From contig CAMLEL010000111.1 in NCBI GenBank assembly GCA_946478935.1, forward strand, positions 1-7,527: 7,527 nucleotides of DNA, given 5' to 3'. Position 1 is the stretch's first letter. The number at the start of each line of letters is the position of its first letter. Below are positions 1 to 6,364 of the stretch, one piece after another. This DNA comes from an uncultured Armatimonadota bacterium. GTDB taxonomy: Bacteria; Armatimonadota; Fimbriimonadia; Fimbriimonadales; Fimbriimonadaceae. A program made the translations under genes and the position numbers. The notes beneath the pieces were generated by a model that saw only the letters and a list, made by a program, of their open reading frames with translations, did not search any database and was not told the DNA's origin.

Positions 1-75
1 TTGCACCTTTACCAGAAGTAGTGATGGATGTGAAGACACCGGTTTATGCGGCCAGTGCAGGGGAGACGTATACCG

Positions 76-990
76 TCAGTAGTCATCCGGTTGAAACTTT
101 CCCTTGTTGTAGAACTCGTAGTGTGGATAGAGATGGCCGCGCATCCAACCACCGAGCAATTTGCCGTTATCTGCGTCAATCCAAACTTCGTCTGGTCCGA
201 TAAAGACAATCCAAGCCAGCTTTGATTCAAAAACTCGATTGGCGGAGGGTTTTACTGGCCCTCCGTATTCATCGTTTGGCAAAACATACTTAAGCATCGT
301 CCTCAGATTGCTATCCTTTCTTAGCTTTGGTCTAACAACACGTCGCCTCTGCAATTCGGGCAGAAGGGCCCGGGCAGTACGGATGGCCTTTTCTCTGTCA
401 ATGCGAAGAGATGAAGTGATCGGTACCGAGTTGTATGCGGTGCCTGCAGTATTGACCTTGCCGTCTACCCAGTCGATCATACAGTGCCAGTGGTTGGTAT
501 TCGTATGAAACCGGTAGCCATGTTTCTTCAGGCCAAAAACAAAAAAATAGCCTCCATCGATTCGGCTGTCATCCCGTGTTGGGAATCTGGCGCCGTAATT
601 GTGTGAATACTCAAGTTCCGCATCGTCAGGCATGCCAAGAAACTTCAAGATAGACCGAGCCTTCTTTTGCGCCTCAATTACATTTGGGATACTTGGTTTA
701 GCGTTTGGGGACCTTAATGCGCTCAATCGGTTACTCGATGGCCATCTTCTGATTGAGGTCAACTGTCCTGTAACAGCATCGCAACTGTACTCAATGTCAT
801 GGATTCCAAAAACATAACAATGATCCAGTTTTGTATGCTTGAGAGATTCGAAGGTAAAGGGTAAGCGAACATTTTGAAACAGCTTATCATGCGCCACTGT
901 AGCAACACTTCGACATTCTGCCATGGATTTGACGGTCCTTTCCGCCGTTCGCTCACCTTGGAAGACTAGGATGAATATTGGGATCAGCAT
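76..990 (-). CDS. Hypothetical PepSY-like repeat protein, paralog A of a tandem pair
   Basis: I do not recognise a named family for this 304-residue protein. It begins with a short hydrophobic stretch (residues 1-11, MLIPIFILVFQ) that could be a weak signal peptide or anchor. Three segments end in a strand-turn pattern typical of PepSY-like repeats: DAVTGQL at 71-77, DWVDGKV at 173-179 and DADNGKL at 272-278. The first two are followed by helices that begin with acidic/Ala residues (EAQKKAR from 106; REKAIRTAR from 199). The best-conserved part is the C-terminal third, TMLKYV to GGWMRG (231-285). Cysteines at 26, 58, 70 and 170 recur in the neighbouring paralog. The start at 990 is supported by AGGA at 998-1001, 7 nt upstream. 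The gene is 85 bp downstream of its paralog on the same strand, so co-transcription is likely. Sampled GC is lower than in the right half of the window. A function in an exported or envelope protein is inference only. Confidence 0.85.
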   Translation of the reverse strand: MLIPIFILVFQGERTAERTVKSMAECRSVATVAHDKLFQNVRLPFTFESLKHTKLDHCYVFGIHDIEYSCDAVTGQLTSIRRWPSSNRLSALRSPNAKPSIPNVIEAQKKARSILKFLGMPDDAELEYSHNYGARFPTRDDSRIDGGYFFVFGLKKHGYRFHTNTNHWHCMIDWVDGKVNTAGTAYNSVPITSSLRIDREKAIRTARALLPELQRRRVVRPKLRKDSNLRTMLKYVLPNDEYGGPVKPSANRVFESKLAWIVFIGPDEVWIDADNGKLLGGWMRGHLYPHYEFYNKGKFQPDDY

Positions 991-1053
991 TCGATTATCC
1001 TAGGGAGCACGAGGTGTCGAAGTACCAGTATAAATGCCTCTGGGCCCACGTAA

Positions 1054-1065
1054 TATCAATTGATA
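1054..1065. repeat. 12-bp perfect palindrome between the paralogs
   Basis: The sequence TATCAATTGATA reads identically on both strands. It lies 10 bp beyond the stop codon of paralog B, in the 85-bp gap before paralog A. It has no loop or T-tract, so it does not look like an intrinsic terminator. It could be an operator-type protein site or chance; the palindrome itself is certain, its role is not. Confidence 0.4.
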
Positions 1066-1075
1066 CGGAAATTGC

Positions 1076-1990
1076 TCAGTAATCATTCGGTGTCCAGCGG
1101 CCATCCTTATAATACTCCGTATGGCTATCTAAAAAGCCGCGCATCCAGCCACCTAGCAACTTTCCGTCACCTGCATCGACCCAAACCTCATCTGGTCCTA
1201 TAATGATGATCCATGCGAGGCGAGCTTCGAAGATACGGTTCACCGGAGCCTTAACTTGTCCGCCGTATTCTGCGTTCGGAACGACGTACTTGAGCATCGT
1301 TCGGATGTTTGCGTTCCTCCGTGGCTTTGGCTGGGGCTTCTTCTCAGCTAGTAACCTTGGATAATTCTGCCTAGCAATTGCAACTGCTTGCGGTCGGGTC
1401 AAGTTTTGGGTAGATGCTACTGGCTTGGCTGTAGGCATGGCAGCGGCTACATTTGGATACCCATCATGCCAGTCTACGGTACAGAACCAGTGACTCCACT
1501 CCTTACGAAACTTATGACCGTTTGCTTTTAGGCCAAACTTGAATGAGTAGCCTCCTGGTTCTACTTCGTCGCCACGATCCGGCATTCTTGGGCCATAAAC
1601 GACTGAGTATTCTAATGCGGCATGTGGTGGCAAACCGAGAAGTCTCAAGTATGCTCTCGCCTTTTTTTGTGCTTCGATGACGTTCGGAATCCGTGGTTTT
1701 GCCTTGACATTGCGGGAGATTCGCTCTTGTTCCTTGGTCGGCCATCGTCTAACAGAAATTAACTGACCCGTTACCGCGTCACACTGATAGGTAATAAACT
1801 CTGTGCGGAACTCAAAGCAGTGATCAATCTTCGACTTTCTAAGCTCCTCGGATATAAACTTGGGTGCCTTGCCAAAGAGTATTTCGTGTGCAGATACAGA
1901 TAGCTGTCGACACTCATTCATTGTTCGGAGTGTTTTCTCGGTTGATCTATCAGTCTGAATCAAGCAGACGAATGCAACGAGTTGGATCAT
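1076..1990 (-). CDS. Hypothetical PepSY-like repeat protein, paralog B of a tandem pair
   Basis: This 304-residue protein of unknown function is the paralog of the gene immediately downstream. From residue 51 to the end the two align without gaps, and I count 132 identities over 254 positions (about 52%). Identity rises to about 72% over residues 231-290. The PepSY-like endings are DAVTGQL (71-77), DWHDGYP (173-179, the most divergent) and DAGDGKL (272-278). Cysteines 58, 70 and 170 are at identical positions, and Cys27 matches Cys26 of the paralog. I chose the ATG at 1990 rather than the in-frame GTG at 2005 because GGAGGTGA lies 5 nt before the ATG and contains part of that GTG context. This start also makes the N-terminus (MIQLVAFVCLIQ) match the paralog's short hydrophobic leader. 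The gene follows the reductase gene by 26 bp, so it is probably in one operon with it. Localisation outside the cytoplasm is inferred from the leader only. Confidence 0.85.
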   Translation of the reverse strand: MIQLVAFVCLIQTDRSTEKTLRTMNECRQLSVSAHEILFGKAPKFISEELRKSKIDHCFEFRTEFITYQCDAVTGQLISVRRWPTKEQERISRNVKAKPRIPNVIEAQKKARAYLRLLGLPPHAALEYSVVYGPRMPDRGDEVEPGGYSFKFGLKANGHKFRKEWSHWFCTVDWHDGYPNVAAAMPTAKPVASTQNLTRPQAVAIARQNYPRLLAEKKPQPKPRRNANIRTMLKYVVPNAEYGGQVKAPVNRIFEARLAWIIIIGPDEVWVDAGDGKLLGGWMRGFLDSHTEYYKDGRWTPNDY

Positions 1991-1995
1991 AGGTT

Positions 1996-2003
1996 TCACC
2001 TCC
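1996..2003 (-). promoter_or_regulatory. Shine-Dalgarno site of paralog B
   Basis: The minus strand reads GGAGGTGA here, a near-perfect Shine-Dalgarno sequence, 5 nt before the ATG at 1990. It overlaps the alternative upstream GTG (2003-2005), which argues that this GTG is not the start. Confidence 0.75.
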
Positions 2004-2016
2004 ACACCGATGGAGA

Positions 2017-2703
2017 TTATGTAATCTCACTTCGGTGTTTGAATTTGATCGTTTCGCCCCGCAAGTCAGAAACCACCAGGTGCGCCACATACTTTCCGAC
2101 GTCGTCCGCCGTAATGGATTCGGGATTATCGCTTGGGTGAGAACGGGTCGCAATCGCGCTCATCATGCTTAGCAAGTTGATTCTTACGGCTTTGTTGTCC
2201 AGTTCCTTGGCGAATACATCCTTCATCATCACCTGAGCCGCGCCGGCAATGGACACCGGGCCGGAGTTGGCTATCGGCACAAACCCCGATGCTCCATGGA
2301 TGAAGGTGTAGCTGCTGCCCGGTCGATCTTGAATCTCTTTCAGAAAGGTCTTGGCAACAAGGAAGTGGGTTGTGAGCCTTTCATGCATGACTCTTTCGTA
2401 CGTGGCAAGGTCCAAATCTATCAACGCTGGACCGGACCACCATGAGCCGATTGTGGCAACCACGGCATCCAACTCGTGTTTGGTGGCCCGCACTTTGGAT
2501 TGAAGTTCTTCTAGTGCGGACTCGTCATTGATATCTCCCACCACGTCGTACATGGCGGCAGGATTTCCAAGGTGGGCGGCGAGGGCGTCGATGCGTTCCT
2601 GCGACCGGGATTGGACGAGCACCCGCATTCCCGCTTGCAAAAGCTGCCTGACGATGCCTTCGCCCACTTCGCCCGCTCCTCCCACGACAAGGATGGTCTT
2701 CAT
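2017..2703 (-). CDS. Short-chain dehydrogenase/reductase-like protein with degenerate active site
   Basis: The 228-residue protein has the Rossmann fold of the classical SDR family. The glycine-rich dinucleotide motif GGAGEVGEG is at residues 8-16, the QSRSQER stretch at 31-37 is at the position that often favours NADP, and an acidic DIND is at 58-61. The length is slightly short for the family (usually about 240-260). Aligning FIHGASG...KDVFAKEL (134-168) with the usual S...YxxxK...LAxEL block puts Val150 at the catalytic Tyr position, Gly154 at the Lys and Gly137 at the Ser. The NNAG motif is also absent (VATIG at 82-86). The protein may therefore bind a nucleotide without performing the usual redox step, or may be a NAD(P)-binding regulator. 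The start is fixed by the canonical N-terminus MKTILVVGGAG; only a close GAGGA (2705-2709) is seen upstream. It is divergent from the CoA-transferase gene and probably leads the operon with the two paralogs. Confidence 0.85.
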   Translation of the reverse strand: MKTILVVGGAGEVGEGIVRQLLQAGMRVLVQSRSQERIDALAAHLGNPAAMYDVVGDINDESALEELQSKVRATKHELDAVVATIGSWWSGPALIDLDLATYERVMHERLTTHFLVAKTFLKEIQDRPGSSYTFIHGASGFVPIANSGPVSIAGAAQVMMKDVFAKELDNKAVRINLLSMMSAIATRSHPSDNPESITADDVGKYVAHLVVSDLRGETIKFKHRSEIT

Positions 2704-2758
2704 GTCCTCAGTTTAACCTTGACCCCTGCCTGTTATGTACAATCGGATACGAACCAAC

Positions 2759-2763
2759 GGAGG
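2759..2763 (+). promoter_or_regulatory. Shine-Dalgarno site of the CoA-transferase gene
   Basis: GGAGG lies 4 nt before the ATG at 2768 and supports that start. The upstream in-frame ATG at 2735 has no such site and would add 11 residues not expected in the family. Confidence 0.7.
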
Positions 2764-2767
2764 CTCG

Positions 2768-3469
2768 ATGAACAAGGTATTTCCATCTGCGCAAGCCGCC
2801 CTCAAGGGATTGCTCTTCGACGGGATGACGATCATGTCGGGAGGATTCGGACTCTGCGGCATTCCCGAACACCTGATTCTGGCTCTACGTGACTCAGGGG
2901 TTAAGGGCATCACGGTGATCAGCAATAACTGCGGCGTGGATGATTTCGGGCTCGGCCTGCTCCTTCAGACCAAACAGATTCGCAAGATGGTCAGCAGCTA
3001 TGTTGGAGAGAATGCCGAATTTGAGCGGCAGTACCTGAGCGGTGAACTGGAGCTCGAGTTCAATCCCCAAGGGACGTTGGCGGAAAGGATCCGGGCCGGT
3101 GGCGCGGGCATCCCAGCGTTTTTCACCAAGACCGGATATGGGACGCTGGTGGCGGAAGGTAAGGAGACCCGGGAATTTGCCGGTGAGATGTATGTGATGG
3201 AGTCTGCCCTCCATGCCGATCTCAGCATTGTGAAGGCGTGGAAAGCGGACCGGTCAGGAAATCTGGTGTTTAAAAAGACAGCGCGCAACTTCAACCCGAT
3301 GATGGCCGCGGCGGGCAAGGTCTGCGTGGCTGAGGTCGAGGAGTTGGTGGAAGTTGGGGAGTTGGATGCAAACGAGATCCACACGCCATCGATCTACGTA
3401 AACCGTATCATCCAAGGAACTTCTTACGAGAAGCGCATCGAGCGTCTCACCACACGTCCTCGCGCATGA
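2768..3469 (+). CDS. scoA: 3-oxoacid CoA-transferase, subunit A
   Basis: This 233-residue protein matches the A subunit of heterodimeric family I CoA-transferases (ScoA/PcaI/AtoD type), which with subunit B move CoA between succinyl-CoA or acetyl-CoA and a 3-oxoacid such as acetoacetate. The family signature is clear at residues 18-33: DG, then GGFGLCGIP. Further hallmarks are ISNNCG (51-56), the [10 protein letters not shown] segment (111-120), and [16 protein letters not shown] (165-180). The length is normal for a full A subunit. The start at 2768 fits both the Shine-Dalgarno site and the family N-terminus. The catalytic glutamate of this family lies in subunit B, which usually follows immediately; here the next gene encodes an unrelated small protein. 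The exact substrate (succinyl-, acetate- or glutaconate-type) cannot be fixed from this subunit; the ScoA-like assignment is the best match. It acts in the cytoplasm. Confidence 0.93.
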   Translation: MNKVFPSAQAALKGLLFDGMTIMSGGFGLCGIPEHLILALRDSGVKGITVISNNCGVDDFGLGLLLQTKQIRKMVSSYVGENAEFERQYLSGELELEFNPQGTLAERIRAGGAGIPAFFTKTGYGTLVAEGKETREFAGEMYVMESALHADLSIVKAWKADRSGNLVFKKTARNFNPMMAAAGKVCVAEVEELVEVGELDANEIHTPSIYVNRIIQGTSYEKRIERLTTRPRA

Positions 3470-4140
3470 CAGCCATCCTCACCGCCCTCGTTTTAACATC
3501 TGGCTTAGTCCAGACCCATAAGCCGATCCTCATCACCGTGCGCGCTAAGGTAGGCGCGGCGTACAAATATGCTCTTAGTACGGACATGAATGCCGTGGGA
3601 GCGAACGGCAAGATGGGCTTTAAAGCAATCATCCGCGAGAAGCTTGTCAGTCGCCAGGGCGATAACTGGAAGTGGCAGCAAGCCTTCGACGTGACATCGA
3701 CCTATGCAAATGGTGTCTTTAGCGGGAGCGACGCAAACTTCAAGGACCTGGATGGCTTCAAGTTCGATTTGACCACCGACTCAACCGGACAAACGAAGTC
3801 GATGGCAGTAAATGGGATCAAGGTCGGTTCAAACGGAACTCCGAACGTCACGTTCTCGCGAAAGGCGGTCGTTGTCGGCGACAAATGGGGCGCCGTTGTT
3901 GAAACCAACGGTATGCAAATAAAAATCGAGTATTCGTTGAAAGCTGTCCGGGCTGAGAAGGGACGGCGTGTGGCCGTCATTCATGGCAACTATCTTCCGA
4001 AACAACCCATCGTGAACAGCGCTCCGATTGTGTTTTCTGTGGACATTGCAGACGGCAAGTTGTTAAAGGCGGCCGGAGCCTTCACTGTAACCCGTGGCGG
4101 AGTATCCGTTCAGGGCAAATATAGCTTGTCTAGACTCTAG
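3466..4140 (+). CDS. Small, probably exported protein of unknown function
   Basis: The 224-residue product starts with a hydrophobic, uncharged stretch ([16 protein letters not shown], residues 1-16) that could be a signal peptide, although the basic residues expected at its start are missing. The rest is rich in beta-prone segments, with alternating polar/hydrophobic residues, Gly-Asn turns and no cysteine. Near the C-terminus [16 protein letters not shown] (191-206) resembles the strand-turn ending of lipoprotein-like beta sheets. The general look resembles DUF6263-type secreted proteins, but I hold that only weakly. The start codon overlaps the CoA-transferase stop (ATGA), and no Shine-Dalgarno site is visible, so translation is probably coupled to the upstream gene. 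The last 11 bp overlap the 3' end of ribE on the other strand. Nothing in the sequence ties it to CoA-transferase chemistry. Confidence 0.8.
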   Translation: MTAILTALVLTSGLVQTHKPILITVRAKVGAAYKYALSTDMNAVGANGKMGFKAIIREKLVSRQGDNWKWQQAFDVTSTYANGVFSGSDANFKDLDGFKFDLTTDSTGQTKSMAVNGIKVGSNGTPNVTFSRKAVVVGDKWGAVVETNGMQIKIEYSLKAVRAEKGRRVAVIHGNYLPKQPIVNSAPIVFSVDIADGKLLKAAGAFTVTRGGVSVQGKYSLSRL

Positions 4141-4717
4141 GATTGCCGCCAACGAGCTTCTCGACATATTTTGCGAGCACGTCAAACTCCAAGTTCACAA
4201 GGTCACCTGGCTTGCGGGACGAAAGATTTGTGTGTTCCAAAGTGTGCGGAACTACCCACACGTCGAACTCTCCCTCGACGGGATGCACGATCGTTAAGCT
4301 GATGCCGTCGACCGCGATCGAACCCTTGTCGATCATGTACCGGTCCATTTCCTTCGGTGTCCGGAACCGGAAGACGGTGAACTCTCCGTCTTGCAGCACG
4401 GCCACAACTTCGCCGACGGAGTCTACGTGGCCTTGGACGATGTGTCCCCCCAATCGATCCATGGGCCGCATGGCGCGCTCCAAGTTCACTTTGCTTCCCG
4501 AGCGCAACTCATGGAATGCGGTCCGTGCGATGGTTTCTGCGCTGAGGTCGAATGCAAGCACTCCGTGTTCCAGCGCCGTAAGGCAGCAGCCATTTACGGC
4601 AATGCTCTCGCCGGCGACGATTGGATCTGACTCGGCAAACGTACCGGCATCGACCATGAGCCGTGAGCCTTGGAATAGCTCTATGGTGCCAACTGCTTGA
4701 ATCAGCCCGGTGAACAT
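4130..4717 (-). CDS. ribE: Riboflavin synthase, alpha subunit
   Basis: This enzyme dismutates two molecules of 6,7-dimethyl-8-ribityllumazine to riboflavin plus a pyrimidine dione, the last step of vitamin B2 synthesis, in the cytoplasm. The 195-residue protein has the two lumazine-binding repeats expected. The first begins with the hallmark MFTGLIQAVGTIE and includes GESIAVNGCCLTA (36-48). The second follows GGHIVQGHVDSVG (90-102) and includes GSIAVDGISLTIV (132-144). HTLEHTNL (158-165) and GDLVNLEFDVLAKYVEKL (171-188) match the usual C-terminal end. The length is slightly short but complete. The start is fixed by the family N-terminus, with AGAGGG at 4725-4730, 7 nt upstream. No other riboflavin gene is adjacent and no FMN riboswitch fits in the 70-bp gap upstream, so it is probably expressed with the genes before it. 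The symbol ribE is used (ribC in some species). Confidence 0.97.
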   Translation of the reverse strand: MFTGLIQAVGTIELFQGSRLMVDAGTFAESDPIVAGESIAVNGCCLTALEHGVLAFDLSAETIARTAFHELRSGSKVNLERAMRPMDRLGGHIVQGHVDSVGEVVAVLQDGEFTVFRFRTPKEMDRYMIDKGSIAVDGISLTIVHPVEGEFDVWVVPHTLEHTNLSSRKPGDLVNLEFDVLAKYVEKLVGGNPRV

Positions 4718-4787
4718 CAGTCGACCCTCTTCGGTTTGTCATGCATCAGGGAGCCCATGCGTCTCAAGATTCTGGCGCAGACGAGAA

Positions 4788-5153
4788 TTAATCCGATGGG
4801 TCGGAGCTATCTCCCAAGTTAACCAGATCTGTAAACACACCGCGATGGTGACGAACCTCGTTGAATCCGACGGCGATCACGTCGAATCGGAATGCCCGCC
4901 CGCTCTGGCCCGTTTGAGTGAGATAGTTGTTAGCGGCCGCATAGAGGCGCTCGATTTTCCTACGGCTGATCGATTCTTCAGGAATGTAGCCCGCTTTGCG
5001 CTGCTTGACCTCCACGAAAACCAAGTCATCGCCATCCAATGCGACAATGTCGAGCTCTCCGCCCTTGGCTTTGAAGCGGCGCGTCACGATGGTGTAGCCC
5101 TTCTCAAGGAGGAGATCGGCGGCATGGTCCTCGGCGTCCGATCCCGCTCGCAT
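4788..5153 (-). CDS. yraN: YraN/UPF0102 family nuclease-like protein
   Basis: The 121-residue product matches the UPF0102 (YraN) family, which has the restriction-endonuclease-like PD-(D/E)xK fold; the biological role of the family is not settled. The N-terminal helix GSDAEDHAADLLLEKGY (4-20) and the core GGELDIVAL (31-39) followed by LVFVEVKQR (44-52) are diagnostic. Asp35, Glu48 and Lys50 are at the positions of the putative metal-binding site, so the site looks intact. A second helix, ISRRKIERLYAAANNYL (62-78), and FRFDVIAV (89-96) complete the fold. The start codon overlaps the stop of the permease gene by one base (TAATG), and no Shine-Dalgarno site is seen, so translation is probably coupled. 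The family is more often found near rnhB, rplS or dprA; being behind an efflux permease is probably just operon packing. Confidence 0.93.
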   Translation of the reverse strand: MRAGSDAEDHAADLLLEKGYTIVTRRFKAKGGELDIVALDGDDLVFVEVKQRKAGYIPEESISRRKIERLYAAANNYLTQTGQSGRAFRFDVIAVGFNEVRHHRGVFTDLVNLGDSSDPSD

Positions 5154-6364
5154 TATTCGTACCGCAAGGCCTGGATCGGTTCCAGCCGACTGGCCCGAAG
5201 CGCCGGATAGAGGCCGAAAAATACGCCGACCGCAGCGGAGAATACAAATGCTGTCACGATCGATGTTGAGTTGATGATGGGGGGCACCTTAAAGAGTTTG
5301 GCCACGCCGATCACTCCCAGCGAACCAAAGACGATGCCCATGACGCCGCCCAGCAGACACATAACCACGCTTTCCAAGAGAAACTGGGTCAAGATGCCTT
5401 CTCGCTTGGCGCCGATTGCTTTGCGCAGGCCGATTTCGCGCGTGCGCTCCGTAACGGAGACGAGCATGATGTTCATGATCCCGATTCCGCCGACTAGGAG
5501 GGAGACGGAAGCGATGCCAGCGAGCAGGGCTCCCAGAAGTGCCGTCTGCTCCTTCATTTGCTCGATCATTTCGCCTTGGTTGAACACCCGGAAAAGGGAT
5601 TCACCGGCGGCGTTTCGGCGTTTGCGATTCAGAACTTCTTCCACCTGAATCTGGGTGATCGGCATCAACTCGGTGTTCGAGGCCTCGATGTTGATCTGAT
5701 CCAATTTGTTTTTGCCGAGCAGCTTGCGTTTGGCGGTTTCCAGAGGAATGTAGATTTGGTCGTCCGGGTTTCTCCAGCCAGATCCGCCCTTGTACTCGAC
5801 CACCCCGACCACTTCAAAGTTTTGCGGCCCAATGCGGATCGTTGCGCCGACCGCATTCTCGCCTTGAAATAGATCGTCGTAAACTTGATAGCCCAGAACC
5901 GCCTTTTGTTTTTGCAGCTGATTGTCCTCATAGGTGAACCAACCGCCCTGAAACATCTTGGTGGCGTTTCGAATGATGCCGATCTCCGGCATGCCTCCGG
6001 TAACGTTCGTCTGCGTGCTTTTGCCGTTGTAGATAACCGGACGGTTGCCGCTCACCACGCCAGTGATGTTCTTGATGAGGGGTACCTGCGCGCGCAGATC
6101 CGCGACATCCTCTTCTTGAAGAGAAGGAGGCGCAGTCGCCCCCATGCTCTGCCCCCCGCGACGCCAGTCAGGCATGACCGTGAGCATATTTGAGCCCATC
6201 TTTGAGATGTTGTCGAGTGACTGCTTCTTGGTGCCTTCGCCAATTCCGATCATCGCGATGACTGAACCGACGCCGATGATCACGCCCAGCATGGTGAGGG
6301 CGGAGCGCAACTTGTTCGCCGTGATCGCTCGAATGGCGGATTGGAAAGAATCCGAAAAGGTCAT
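5153..6364 (-). CDS. MacB-type ABC transporter permease (FtsX-like)
   Basis: This 403-residue inner-membrane permease belongs to the MacB/FtsX group that drives efflux or periplasmic work without itself moving substrate through the membrane core. The layout is typical: a first membrane segment at about 21-43 (ALTMLGVIIGVGSVIAMIG), a MacB periplasmic domain at about 44-275, then three membrane segments near 276-302, 325-355 and 366-388. The coupling segment VTERTREIGLRKAIGAKR (304-321) and the C-terminal YPALRASRLEPIQALRYE (386-403) are hallmarks of the family. Unlike MacB proper, there is no fused N-terminal ATPase. The adaptor gene lies directly upstream with a 4-bp ATGA overlap. A strong Shine-Dalgarno site, GGAGGAG at 6372-6378, sits within the adaptor's end and fixes the start. 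The substrate is not evident; antibiotic, peptide or lipid export are all possible. Confidence 0.93.
   Translation of the reverse strand: MTFSDSFQSAIRAITANKLRSALTMLGVIIGVGSVIAMIGIGEGTKKQSLDNISKMGSNMLTVMPDWRRGGQSMGATAPPSLQEEDVADLRAQVPLIKNITGVVSGNRPVIYNGKSTQTNVTGGMPEIGIIRNATKMFQGGWFTYEDNQLQKQKAVLGYQVYDDLFQGENAVGATIRIGPQNFEVVGVVEYKGGSGWRNPDDQIYIPLETAKRKLLGKNKLDQINIEASNTELMPITQIQVEEVLNRKRRNAAGESLFRVFNQGEMIEQMKEQTALLGALLAGIASVSLLVGGIGIMNIMLVSVTERTREIGLRKAIGAKREGILTQFLLESVVMCLLGGVMGIVFGSLGVIGVAKLFKVPPIINSTSIVTAFVFSAAVGVFFGLYPALRASRLEPIQALRYE

Noticed and set aside
1..75. Possible 3' end of another gene left of paralog A, because plus-strand frame 3 reads like protein (for example PVYAASAGETYTVSS).
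   Set aside because: That frame runs without a stop into the antisense of paralog A until 203, where it becomes unprotein-like, and the minus strand is also open here. No stop or terminator marks a gene end, so I leave the region unassigned.
161..508. Plus-strand open frame opposite paralog A.
   Set aside because: The minus-strand frame is supported by strong conservation with its paralog, including gap-free alignment, so this is an antisense shadow.
2735..2767. Upstream ATG at 2735 as start of the CoA-transferase gene.
   Set aside because: It has no Shine-Dalgarno site, adds residues foreign to the family, and the ATG at 2768 has GGAGG at a usable distance.
2704..2767. Promoters for the divergent pair: TTGACC (2719-2724) with TACAAT (2738-2743) on the plus strand, and TTGTAC-based boxes on the minus strand.
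   Set aside because: The plus-strand spacing is only 13 bp and the minus-strand -10 match is weak. A promoter pair must be somewhere in this 64-bp gap, but I cannot place it.
4718..4787. A short minus-strand reading frame (ending ...MHDKPKRVD) whose TGA overlaps the ribE ATG.
   Set aside because: Only 13 codons follow its first ATG, no recognisable product is encoded, and it overlaps the ribE ribosome-binding region, so it is probably chance.
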